DNA of 64,000 bases from SMWD01 sp964629475 (GTDB lineage Bacteria; Pseudomonadota; Gammaproteobacteria; Steroidobacterales; GCA-2729495): the NCBI GenBank assembly GCA_964629475.1, contig CAZVQW010000002.1, positions 186,001 through 250,000 of the forward strand. The letters run 5' to 3'. Position numbers and translations under genes: made by a program. This document shows, piece after piece, positions 8,930 through 16,059 of this stretch. The notes under the pieces were generated by a model. The model was not told the DNA's origin. It made no database searches and was given only the letters and a program-made list of their open reading frames with translations. Position 1 is the stretch's first letter, and every line of letters starts with the position of its first letter.

Positions 8930-9466
8930 ATGACCGAACAGAGCATTACCCAAATACAGAGGACAAGTAAGAAATTTCGCCTGCTGTTCGCTGGATTGAC
9001 GATTGTCGTGCCTTTGCTGAACCTGGTTTATTGGCTCTCTTTTAATCACCTGCCTAAAGAACTGTTGACTGGACTGCCCGTCACTCCGAATCAAGATCTC
9101 CCTCCGCTGTTTCTGATATTAGCTTTACTTGTCAGCATGATTCCCATCTGTGTTGCTATGTATGGATTTCGGCTATTAACCAACCTGTTCCTGCTCTATG
9201 AAAATGGCCACGTATTTACTTCAGAAAATGTGCATCTGTTTCGAAAGCTTGGGTATATGGTGATCGCTTGGGTAATTGCCAGCTTCTTATTTACGGGGTT
9301 GATCAGTCTTGTCGTTACTCATGGCCTGTCGCATCTTCCAACGCTGGCCCTGGAAATCAGCCTTTCCGATTTGTTGGGTATTGTTATGGGTGCGATTGTG
9401 GTCTTGATCTCGAAGGTCATGGATGAAGGTCGCCGATTGGAAGACCAGCAAATGTATACGGTTTGA
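8930..9466 (+). CDS. DUF2975 membrane protein
   Basis: 178 aa with four predicted membrane helices (for example LLFAGLTIVVPLLNLVYWL, LILALLVSMIPICVAMYGF and MVIAWVIASFLFTGLISLV), typical of DUF2975. Proteins of this family are usually encoded beside a small Cro/CI-type regulator, as here: the stop codon lies 8 nt before the HTH gene start. The start at 8930 has GAGG about 8 nt upstream. Base composition is more AT-rich than the backbone, which suggests an accessory origin. The role of the pair is unknown; a regulatory membrane partner is a plausible guess. Confidence 0.8.
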   Translation: MTEQSITQIQRTSKKFRLLFAGLTIVVPLLNLVYWLSFNHLPKELLTGLPVTPNQDLPPLFLILALLVSMIPICVAMYGFRLLTNLFLLYENGHVFTSENVHLFRKLGYMVIAWVIASFLFTGLISLVVTHGLSHLPTLALEISLSDLLGIVMGAIVVLISKVMDEGRRLEDQQMYTV

Positions 9467-9474
9467 AATATCTT

Positions 9475-9684
9475 ATGGCTATCGTCATAAACCTGGATGT
9501 AATGCTGGCGAAGCGAAAGATGCAATCCAATACACTGGCTCAGCTTGTAGGTATAACGGAGCAGAATCTTTCTATCTTGAAGACAGGCAAAGCAAAAGCG
9601 ATTCGCCTTTTAACGCTGGATGCCATTTGTAAGCATCTCGATTGCCAGCCCGGTGAAATCCTTGAATATCAGGATGATGGTTAG
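9475..9684 (+). CDS. Small XRE-family HTH regulator (YozG-like)
   Basis: 69-aa Cro/CI-type DNA-binding protein. The sequence MAIVINLDVMLAKRKMQSN, then LAQLVGITEQNLSILKTGKA and LDAICKHLDCQPGEILEY, is the classic compact HTH of the family paired with DUF2975. I choose the ATG at 9475 because family members start at MAI(I/V)xNLDVMLAKRKM; an overlapping TTG at 9463 is the alternative. It is translated directly after the DUF2975 gene and probably autoregulates the operon (inferred). Confidence 0.88.
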   Translation: MAIVINLDVMLAKRKMQSNTLAQLVGITEQNLSILKTGKAKAIRLLTLDAICKHLDCQPGEILEYQDDG

Positions 9685-9715
9685 AGCTCAAATAATTTAT
9701 CGCACCAGATTTGAG

Positions 9716-10162
9716 TCATTTGAATGACCGCAGGCCGCGAGCTGAAGTTGGTTTAATCGCTAAAACACGTTGTTCAAAGTTTTTGCGTGCAATCAACATT
9801 TTCTTGCTGTATTTGCCGTTTCTTGGGGTGAGAGCCAGGCAATCATTCAATATGAGGTCTGCGCGTGCGGCCTTATAGGTTTGCAGGAAGGGCTGTAGTT
9901 GTTGAATAAGGTTTATTGCTTGCCGGTTATAGATAGCAAAAACGAAACTGGGCCTGTGATTTTTCGAGACCGTGCGCTTGGCGGTTATTTTGCCGGCACC
10001 AACGTTTTCAATTACGTATTCAAGTAAATGGCGATCAGTGTTGCTGATGCTTACCACCGGGTGTCGATTTTCATTAATATGTTTGCGCGTAAGGGAAATG
10101 GTGCCGTCTGCATCGACAAGGCCTGCGATATAGGCAGCACAACAACGGGAGAGGGTGTTCAT
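9716..10162 (-). CDS. LAGLIDADG homing endonuclease (single motif)
   Basis: 148 aa from the ATG at 10162; an upstream TTG at 10195 would add 11 residues. The motif YIAGLVDADGTISL near residues 11-24 is the LAGLIDADG helix with its catalytic Asp. One motif per chain implies a homodimer, as in I-CreI (163 aa). Downstream strands (HPVVSISNTDRHLLEYVI, RPSFVFAIYNRQAINLIQQL) fit the DNA-binding saddle. It lies on the same strand as ssrA, 40 nt beyond the ssrA terminator and outside the group I intron in that gene. No clear RBS is seen, so expression would rely on read-through. It converges with the HTH gene. It is AT-richer than the backbone, consistent with transfer. Confidence 0.88.
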   Translation of the reverse strand: MNTLSRCCAAYIAGLVDADGTISLTRKHINENRHPVVSISNTDRHLLEYVIENVGAGKITAKRTVSKNHRPSFVFAIYNRQAINLIQQLQPFLQTYKAARADLILNDCLALTPRNGKYSKKMLIARKNFEQRVLAIKPTSARGLRSFK

Positions 10163-10201
10163 TGCTGGCGATGATGACGAACAGCCTATTGCCAATGCAA
10201 T

Positions 10202-10230
10202 AAGAAAAACCCGGCAAAAAGCCGGGTTTC
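10202..10230 (-). terminator. Intrinsic terminator of ssrA
   Basis: On the minus strand, stem AAACCCGGC / GCCGGGTTT with a TTTTT loop, followed by further T residues and CTTA. It starts 4 nt after the CCA end of tmRNA. Confidence 0.9.
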
Positions 10231-10233
10231 ATT

Positions 10234-10860
10234 TGGTGGAGGCGGCGGGACAGCTGATCCATATCTTTCGATATGGGCTGGACTATTCCTTCACCTGCAC
10301 TATGCAGGGGAGGGCGTGTTGTGGATCGAGTTCTTGTGATCCACCCTAGTACTCCATGGCCTGAAAACTTAATCAGGGCTTTAGGAGCCTATGAGTCTCT
10401 AGCCGGCTTACTGGTTTCCCATTCACCGGACGGCGTTGGCATAGGGCCTTCCCCTTAGCGTTCACCGTATGAGCCCTCTTTTCCAACGGGAATCGCTTCC
10501 CGTGGCAACCATTTCACTAATCGAACCCGCGTCCGCAAGCTCTCCGCTATGAGGTCTACATGCTTATACCGTCTTTAATCTTACTGCCGGCAACCCGACG
10601 GACAGGGTAAACCGACAGCCAGTTTAGTAAAGTTTAACGCTCGGGCCCCAAACATACCCTGACGCGGTCTTGCGATGATTACCCCCGGGGTCGGACGCAC
10701 AAGCACGAACCGGTCGGAGGGCTATAGACTGGTTTTTAAGCAGCTAAAGCGTAGTTGTCGTCGTTGGCAACTATATGGTTTGCAGCTGTATTTACGAGGT
10801 GATCTGCGCCTCGGCATGCACTCAGAGTTTCGCAACCCACGTCGAAGCCATGTCGCCCCC
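10234..10860 (-). ncRNA. ssrA: tmRNA (SsrA) gene interrupted by a group I intron
   Basis: Trans-translation RNA that rescues stalled ribosomes with SmpB, encoded just upstream. The 5' end GGGGGCG (10860-10854) pairs with CGCCTCC before ACCA at 10234; the third pair is the G:U that alanyl-tRNA synthetase requires. Conserved strings include CATGGCTTCGACG, GTGCATGCCGAGG and AAGCATGTAGACC. The tag frame is GCC AAC GAC GAC AAC TAC GCT TTA GCT GCT TAA, giving ANDDNYALAA after the charged Ala. The T-stem GCGGG plus TTCGAT (to 10520) is separated from TCCCGC (from 10250) by 269 nt. Joining them makes a normal 7-nt T-loop and a 358-nt RNA, close to E. coli (363 nt). Confidence 0.96.
10251..10519 (-). 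mobile_element. Group I self-splicing intron in the tmRNA T-loop
   Basis: The 269-nt insert begins after a U (5' exon ...TTCGAT) and ends in G (...GATCAGCTG), as group I introns do. Core pairings I can see: P3 CCTATG (10445-10440) with CATAGG (10392-10387); P7 GACT in AGAGACTCAT (near 10397) with AGTC in GGAATAGTCC (10284-10281); a P8-like CTCC...GGAG; and a terminal P9 hairpin CCATATC-GAAA-GATATGG (10276-10259). A hairpin CGGGAA/TTCCCG lies near the 5' end. GTTGGA (10487-10482) could be the internal guide pairing with TTCGAT through a U.G at the splice site. Extra hairpins lie between P8 and P7', so I do not assign a subgroup. No ORF is inside. Confidence 0.88.
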
Positions 10861-10880
10861 GATCAGAGTGTGTGACTGTT

Positions 10881-10908
10881 AGTTTAGGGCGCGCTGCGGG
10901 AAGTTCAA
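10881..10908 (-). promoter_or_regulatory. Probable ssrA promoter
   Basis: On the minus strand, TTGAAC (10908-10903), a 16-nt spacer, then TAAACT (10886-10881). The mature 5' end at 10860 is 20 nt beyond the -10, so a short 5' leader would be removed, as RNase P does for tmRNA. Confidence 0.55.
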
Positions 10909-10977
10909 TGCCCCGGGCCACCGTTTCGGCATGAAAAATCACGTTATTGGCGAAAAATCGGTTGAAATCAGTGCCTG

Positions 10978-11457
10978 TCAGGTATTTTTCATGATTCTTG
11001 CGCGCTTGCGCTGCCAATCCCGGTCCTTGTCGGCCGTGCGCTTGTCGTGCTGTTTCTTGCCTTTTGCCAAACCGAGATCGAGTTTGACGCGACCGCGTTG
11101 CCAGTAGAGTTTGAGCGGCACGAGCGTATAGCCCTTGCGCTCGACTGCGCCTATGAGACGGTCAATTTCGCGTCGGTTCATCAGCATTTTGCGGGTTCGC
11201 GTCGGGTCCGGATTCACATGCGTCGAGGCCGACGGCAGTGGTGAGAAGTGTGCACCGAACAGGAAAACCTCGCCGTTCCTGACCACTGCGTAGCTTTCCG
11301 TCAGGTTGCCCCGGCCGGCACGCAGGCTCTTGACCTCCCAGCCTTCCAGCGCCAGTCCGGCCTCGATGTTGCTCTCGATAAAGTAATCGTGGCGCGCCTT
11401 GCGGTTGACCGCGATGGTTCGATCGTCTTGCTGTTTGCTGTTCTTTTTTGCGGACAT
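10978..11457 (-). CDS. smpB: SsrA-binding protein SmpB
   Basis: 159-aa OB-fold partner of tmRNA, needed to bring it to stalled ribosomes. Family strings: RKARHDYFIESNIEAGLALEG, WEVKSLRAGRGNLTESYAVV, ARKMLMNRREI-like TRTRKMLMNRREI, and LKLYWQRGRVKLDLGLAKGKK. The basic C-terminal tail (QRKRARIMKNT) is the helix that enters the mRNA channel. It lies 117 nt upstream of ssrA on the same strand, the usual smpB-ssrA order. It is divergent from the NSS transporter. Confidence 0.97.
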   Translation of the reverse strand: MSAKKNSKQQDDRTIAVNRKARHDYFIESNIEAGLALEGWEVKSLRAGRGNLTESYAVVRNGEVFLFGAHFSPLPSASTHVNPDPTRTRKMLMNRREIDRLIGAVERKGYTLVPLKLYWQRGRVKLDLGLAKGKKQHDKRTADKDRDWQRKRARIMKNT

Positions 11458-11533
11458 CGTGAGTAGGGGTGGCTGTTGTTTGTGGCCAATTTTTGCTTCA
11501 CACTCTGCAATCTTCGCATAGTGGCAAAAAAAA

Positions 11534-12916
11534 ATGATGGAATCTGATGTAAAAAAGTGGCGACGAACGTCCTTGCATGGGCAGTGGTCGTCCAGACTGG
11601 CGTTTATCCTGGCCGTGACCGGTGCTGCCGTCGGGCTGGGAAATATCTGGAAGTTTCCTTACATGGTCGGCGCGAACGGCGGCGGTGCATTCGTCCTGGT
11701 TTACCTCATATGTGTGGCACTGATCGGCCTGCCGATCATGATGTCGGAGATCCTGATCGGCCGCCGCGGGCGGCGCAATCCGATTGCGACGATGCAGATC
11801 CTCGGTGAAGAAGAAGCGGGTCAGATGAAGTGGGGCATCGCCGGAATTGTCGGCGTCCTGGGTGGTTTCATTATTCTTTCTTTTTATAGCGTCATCGCCG
11901 GCTGGACAATGGCTTACGTCTTCAAGGCGGGAGCGAACGAGTTTGCAAACACCGATGCCACGGCAATCAGTGAGAGCTTTAACAGCTTTATTGCCAATCC
12001 GCTCGTTACCGGTTTCTGGCATACACTGTTCATGGCCGTGACAGTTACCCTCGTTGCACTTGGCGTCGAGAAAGGTCTCGAGAAAGCCGTGCGCTTCATG
12101 GTGCCGGCGTTGCTCGTACTATTGCTCGTGTTACTGGGTTACGCGATCACTTCCGGTGCCTTCATGCAAGGCCTGGAGTTCTTGTTCCGACCGGACTTCT
12201 CCAAGGTTGACGGTGGCGTGGTACTCGCCGCGCTGGGTCAGGCCTTTTTTACGCTCAGCATCGGCATGGGATCGGTCATGGCTTATGGCGCTTACCTGCC
12301 ACAGGAAGCATCGATCGTGCAGACTTCGGTTGCCGTCGTAGTAGCGGATACTGCAATCGCGATTCTGGCCGGACTCGTTATTTTTCCCATTGTTTTCGCC
12401 AACGGTCTGGATCCTGCCGAGGGGCCGGGATTGATCTTCCAGACTCTGCCGGTGGCGTTCGGGCAGTTAGCCGGCGGCGGTGTGTTTGGTGGGCTATTCT
12501 TTCTGTTGCTGGGTTTCGCGGCACTGACTTCGGCGATCAGCCTGATGGAACCGGCGGTTGCCTGGCTGATCGAAAGTCGCCATTTGACACGCCCGGTTGC
12601 GGCTGCCGTGATTGGCGGCATCATCTGGATGCTCGGATTTCTTAATGTCCTGTCGTTCAGCACGTTAAGTGACGTGACGTTCCTCAACGGAACAATTTTT
12701 GACAACCTCGATTTTCTGGCCAGTAACATCATGCTGCCGGTGGGCGGATTCCTGATCACAATATTCGCCGGTTGGGTCATGTGCAGGAACTCGAGTGCTG
12801 ATGAGCTCGATCCGGCTGCCGGCACTATCTACCGGATCTGGCGTTTGCTGACGCGTTACGTTGCACCTGTCGCCGTCTTGCTGGTATTTCTGAATGCCAT
12901 AGGCGTATTCAAATAG
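11534..12916 (+). CDS. Sodium-dependent transporter, NSS/SNF family
   Basis: 460-aa inner-membrane symporter that uses the Na+ gradient to import an amino acid or related amine. The first helix holds the unwound substrate/Na+ site string AVTGAAVGLGNIWKFPYMVG, followed by NGGGAFVLVYL. About 11-12 membrane helices are visible, including SIGMGSVMAYGAYLP (TM6 region) and LLGFAALTSAISLMEP (TM8 region, with Na+-binding Ser/Thr). The substrate cannot be read from sequence. The gene sits divergently between smpB and ratA, which are usually neighbours. No convincing Shine-Dalgarno is seen before the ATG pair at 11534, where a poly-A run precedes. Confidence 0.92.
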   Translation: MMESDVKKWRRTSLHGQWSSRLAFILAVTGAAVGLGNIWKFPYMVGANGGGAFVLVYLICVALIGLPIMMSEILIGRRGRRNPIATMQILGEEEAGQMKWGIAGIVGVLGGFIILSFYSVIAGWTMAYVFKAGANEFANTDATAISESFNSFIANPLVTGFWHTLFMAVTVTLVALGVEKGLEKAVRFMVPALLVLLLVLLGYAITSGAFMQGLEFLFRPDFSKVDGGVVLAALGQAFFTLSIGMGSVMAYGAYLPQEASIVQTSVAVVVADTAIAILAGLVIFPIVFANGLDPAEGPGLIFQTLPVAFGQLAGGGVFGGLFFLLLGFAALTSAISLMEPAVAWLIESRHLTRPVAAAVIGGIIWMLGFLNVLSFSTLSDVTFLNGTIFDNLDFLASNIMLPVGGFLITIFAGWVMCRNSSADELDPAAGTIYRIWRLLTRYVAPVAVLLVFLNAIGVFK

Positions 12917-12932
12917 GCGGTGTTGACCGGCG

Positions 12933-13376
12933 ATGCGACACGTTCACCGGAGCGCGATCACACCCTATCCGGCCGCAGCGATGTTCGACTTGATAACCGA
13001 TGTCGAGTCCTACAGCGCATTTCTGCCCTGGTGTAACGAATCGACGATCCTGTCATCTGCTGGTGTTGAGCCGGAGCAGGAGGTCGTGGCATTGCTGGGT
13101 CTTGCGCAGGGGCCGCTGACCGGGCGATTCACGACCCGCAATCACAACATGCGCCCGTCCAGTATCACGCTGACGCTGGTCGACGGGCCATTCAGCGAGC
13201 TGCAAGGGGAGTGGAAAATCGAGCCGCTCGGCGAAAGCGGCAGCAAGCTCGAGCTCGACATGCGCTTTGCCTTTTCCAGTCGATTGAAAGACATGTTGCT
13301 CGGTGCGGTATTCGAACAGACTTGCGACAAGCTGGTCGACGCATTTGTGGCGCGCGCCAGGGCGATCTATGCCTGA
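12933..13376 (+). CDS. ratA: RatA/COQ10-like START-domain protein
   Basis: 147-aa polyketide-cyclase/START fold protein. Strings HRSAITPYPAAAMFDLITDVE, YSAFLPWCNESTIL and LVDGPFSELQGEWKIEPL, and the final LVDAFVARA helix, match the RatA/Coq10 family. E. coli RatA was described as blocking ribosome subunit joining; homologues bind ubiquinone and assist respiration, so the toxin label is uncertain. Its position next to smpB-ssrA and bamE is the typical gammaproteobacterial order. The usual ratB (rnfH) is absent here. It lies 16 nt after the transporter gene and may be co-transcribed with it. Confidence 0.9.
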   Translation: MRHVHRSAITPYPAAAMFDLITDVESYSAFLPWCNESTILSSAGVEPEQEVVALLGLAQGPLTGRFTTRNHNMRPSSITLTLVDGPFSELQGEWKIEPLGESGSKLELDMRFAFSSRLKDMLLGAVFEQTCDKLVDAFVARARAIYA

Positions 13377-13388
13377 GGTTAGCTGCGT

Positions 13389-13736
13389 CTAGGTCGGCTC
13401 TACCGGTACGTCGCGCTGGATTTCCCGAACACGGTCGTCATCGAAAAAGACGATGAGCCATGAGCGGTCCGTAGCCCGGCGCCGGCCCTGGCGAAAATAG
13501 TAGATGTAGTCCCAGCGATCGGCATGAAAGGGGTCTGATACGGCCGGCGTACCGAGCAGGAAGCGCACCTGGCTGCGCGTCATCCCGACTTTGACGGCTT
13601 CTACTTCCTTGGCTTCGAGCAGGTTGCCTTGCTGGACGTCGACACGATAGACGCATCCTGTGATCGGCACCATCAACATGACGAGCCCTAGCAACAGGAG
13701 GGGCAGGAGCAGAACAGGATTTGATAGATTTCGCAT
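13389..13736 (-). CDS. bamE: Outer membrane assembly lipoprotein BamE
   Basis: 115-aa lipoprotein subunit of the BAM complex that inserts beta-barrel proteins. From the ATG at 13736 there is a hydrophobic signal (NPVLLLPLLLLGLVMLMVPI) with lipobox ITGC, so Cys becomes lipidated. Then come QQGNLLEAKEVEAVKVGMTR, SQVRFLLGTP and DRWDYIYYFRQG, the SmpA/OmlA signature. The longer open frame to 13826 would bury the signal peptide, so it is rejected. It is divergent from fur and convergent with ratA, a conserved arrangement. Confidence 0.93.
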   Translation of the reverse strand: MRNLSNPVLLLPLLLLGLVMLMVPITGCVYRVDVQQGNLLEAKEVEAVKVGMTRSQVRFLLGTPAVSDPFHADRWDYIYYFRQGRRRATDRSWLIVFFDDDRVREIQRDVPVEPT

Positions 13737-13749
13737 CAATTGATTCGTT

Positions 13750-13779
13750 TTGCCACGCTGGCGGCAACTGGTAGATAAT
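13750..13779 (+). promoter_or_regulatory. Possible fur promoter
   Basis: TTGCCA (13750-13755), an 18-nt spacer, then GATAAT (13774-13779), in the short bamE/fur divergent region. A second GATAAT-like box lies a few nt downstream. Confidence 0.4.
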
Positions 13780-13846
13780 CGGGCGGGATAATAGCGTATT
13801 GTTCGTTGTTGTTCATTCGGTGGCAATAGTCAGGAAAGGTGCTGTA

Positions 13847-14251
13847 TTGGAAACTCGGGATCTGAAAAAAGCTGGTTTAAAGGTTACGGCGCCTCGCCAA
13901 AAAATTCTCCACCTGTTCGAAGAAAACCCGGACCGTCATTTCGGTGCCGAAGAGATTTATCGCCGGATCAAGGAAGACGGCAAGGATATCGGTCTTGCGA
14001 CCGTTTATCGGGTTCTGGCGCAATTTGCGGCCGCTGGCCTGGTGACTCGGCATAATTTTGAGGATGGTCATTCTGTTTACGAACTCGATCAGGGGGCGCA
14101 TCACGATCACATGGTGTGTCTGGATACCGGTAAGGTGACAGAGTTTATCAGCCCGGATATCGAGGAGCTGCAGCAGGCGATCGCTGCTAAACATGGTTAC
14201 GAACTGGTTGACCATCGGTTCGTGCTTTATGTGAAGCCAAAACACACTTAG
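13847..14251 (+). CDS. fur: Ferric uptake regulator Fur
   Basis: 134-aa Fe2+-dependent repressor of iron-uptake genes. The N-terminal winged helix is LKKAGLKVTAPRQKILHLFE...GLATVYRVLAQFAAAGLV. The dimer/metal domain has HHDHMVCLDTGKVTEF and the C-terminal HRFVLYVKPKH. I choose a TTG start at 13847, because AGGAAAGG lies 7 nt upstream and the protein then begins (M)ETRDLKKAGLKVTAP as the family does; the ATG at 13799 would add 16 unusual residues. The second Cys of the CxxC zinc pair is Thr (CLDT), as also happens in some Pseudomonas-like Fur proteins. Confidence 0.95.
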   Translation: METRDLKKAGLKVTAPRQKILHLFEENPDRHFGAEEIYRRIKEDGKDIGLATVYRVLAQFAAAGLVTRHNFEDGHSVYELDQGAHHDHMVCLDTGKVTEFISPDIEELQQAIAAKHGYELVDHRFVLYVKPKHT

Positions 14252-14301
14252 TTAATCTGCTTGCCCCAATTTTGTGGGAGATGATTAATATGGTGGGCTA
14301 A

Positions 14302-14368
14302 TGTGGGAGCGGCTTTAGCCGCGATTATCCTGAGTGGCGTACCAATCGCGGCTAAAGCCGCTCCCACA
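14302..14368. repeat. REP-type palindrome, family A copy 1
   Basis: Arms TGTGGGAGCGGCTTTAGCCG... and its exact reverse complement flank a 19-nt centre. Each arm also folds on itself (GCGGC TTTA GCCGC), so the unit is a pair of inverted REPs. It lies between the convergent fur and recN genes, where it may end transcription from both. Confidence 0.9.
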
Positions 14369-14389
14369 AAAGCTGCCCCATGCTATAAA

Positions 14390-16051
14390 TCATCCAAGCA
14401 TTTCCTCTGCGTGTGCGCGGGTACGGTCGGTGATCTTCACGCCACCGAGCATGCGCGCAATTTCTTCGATGCGTTCTGCCGGCAGCAGTGGTTTGACCGT
14501 GGTTCGTGTGGACTGGCCATCGGTTATTTTTGTGACCCGCAGATGATTGCCCGCCTGGCTGGCAACCTGGGGTAAATGGGTAACGCACAGAACCTGTCGG
14601 AACCCGGCGAGTTCATGCAGGCGGGATCCGACGATTTCGGCGACGCCGCCGCCGACGCCCGAATCGACCTCGTCGAAAATCAGTGTCGGTATTGCAGTCT
14701 GTTGCATCGCTACAACCTGTAATGCGAGGCTGATACGCGACAGTTCACCGCCCGAAGCAATTTTGGCCATGGGCCCGGCTGCCTGGCCGGGGTTGATTGC
14801 AACGTTAAATTCGATGCGATCGCCGCCGGTAATGCTGATCTTGTCAGTCGTCAGCGTCTCTACGCAGACCTCGAAACGACCGCCGGTCATGCCAAGTTCC
14901 TGCATGTGATTGGTAACCTGATCGTTAATCGATTGTGCAGTCTTTTTACGGGCTTTGGAAAGGTTGCCTGCCGCTTTGAGCATCGCCTGTTCGGCAGCAG
15001 CCAGGGCCGTCGCCAGCGTGTCGAGTCGTTCGTCACTGTTCCTGAGTGTTTCGAGTTCGGCGGTCAACTTCGTTGCCAGGTTCGGCAATTCACCGGCCTC
15101 GACACGATGTTTTCGCGCCAATTCGTGGATGTCTCCCAGTCGCCGATCAAGCTGTTGCAGGTGCTCCGGGTCGTGCTCGAGCCTTTCACCGTGCCGGCGC
15201 AGCGACTCGGCTGTTTCTGTCAGCAGAATCTCCGCCTCGCTCAGCATATCGGCCATTGGCTGCAAATCGTCATCGAATGCTGCCAGTTCTATAAGTTCCT
15301 GGCGGCTCGCGGCGATGGCGGCATGGGCGGAGCCGGTATCGGCCTCATAGAGTCTATCGATTGCACTGCCGATCGCGTCGGCGATTCGCCCGGCATTTGA
15401 TGCACGCGCGTAGTCGCGCTCCAGCGTGGCAAACTCGTCGTCGGCGAGATTCAGTGCCTCGAGTTCGGATACCTGGTAGGTCAGCAGATCGAGGCGGGCG
15501 GCGCGATCCTCGCGGGCAGCATTCAGCGCCGTAAATTCGTCACGCAATATTTGCCATCGCTCAAAGGTTTCCCGTAGTCGTTCGAGCTGTTTGCTATGCC
15601 CGCCGTATTCGTCGAGGACCTGGCGCTGGATGCGTGGATGACGCAGCGACTGATGAGCCTGTTGTCCGCAGATATCGACCAGTTGTTCGCCGATCTCGCG
15701 CAGCGTCTGCATCGGTACGCTGTTGCCGTTGACATAGCCGCGCGACCTGCCGTCGGCAGTAACAACCCGCCGGAGGATGCATTCATCATCCGCATCGAGA
15801 TCATTGGCGGCCAGCCAGGTCTCGATGTCTCGGCGCGAATCGAGACTGAAGGTTGCAGTTACGGTGCAGCGTTCGGTGTTGGTGCGCACGGCCCGGCTGT
15901 CGGCGCGTTCCCCCAAGGCCAGCGCGAGTGCATCGACGAGTATTGATTTGCCCGCCCCGGTTTCACCGGTCAACGTCGTCATGCCGGGCTTGAACTCGAG
16001 TTCGAGTTCATCGATGACGGCGAGGTTGCTGATATGAAGTCGCGCGAGCAC
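14390..16051 (-). CDS. recN: DNA repair protein RecN
   Basis: 553-aa SMC-like ATPase that acts in double-strand break repair. Walker A is TGETGAGKSILVDALALAL near residue 30, followed by a long coiled-coil middle. The C-terminal ABC signature is SGGELSRISLALQ and Walker B is TLIFDEVDSGVGG. MLARLHISNLAVIDELELEF is the usual N-terminus, and the length fits the family (about 550). It starts 8 nt after the nadK stop on the same strand, the common nadK-recN pair. Confidence 0.97.
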   Translation of the reverse strand: MLARLHISNLAVIDELELEFKPGMTTLTGETGAGKSILVDALALALGERADSRAVRTNTERCTVTATFSLDSRRDIETWLAANDLDADDECILRRVVTADGRSRGYVNGNSVPMQTLREIGEQLVDICGQQAHQSLRHPRIQRQVLDEYGGHSKQLERLRETFERWQILRDEFTALNAAREDRAARLDLLTYQVSELEALNLADDEFATLERDYARASNAGRIADAIGSAIDRLYEADTGSAHAAIAASRQELIELAAFDDDLQPMADMLSEAEILLTETAESLRRHGERLEHDPEHLQQLDRRLGDIHELARKHRVEAGELPNLATKLTAELETLRNSDERLDTLATALAAAEQAMLKAAGNLSKARKKTAQSINDQVTNHMQELGMTGGRFEVCVETLTTDKISITGGDRIEFNVAINPGQAAGPMAKIASGGELSRISLALQVVAMQQTAIPTLIFDEVDSGVGGGVAEIVGSRLHELAGFRQVLCVTHLPQVASQAGNHLRVTKITDGQSTRTTVKPLLPAERIEEIARMLGGVKITDRTRAHAEEMLG

Positions 16052-16059
16052 GGCGTGCG

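Noticed and set aside
10736..11017. 93-codon minus-strand open frame ending in ANDDNYALAA
   Set aside because: Its end is the tmRNA tag frame; the upstream part runs through the tmRNA 5' domain, the ssrA promoter and the end of smpB, so it is not a protein gene.
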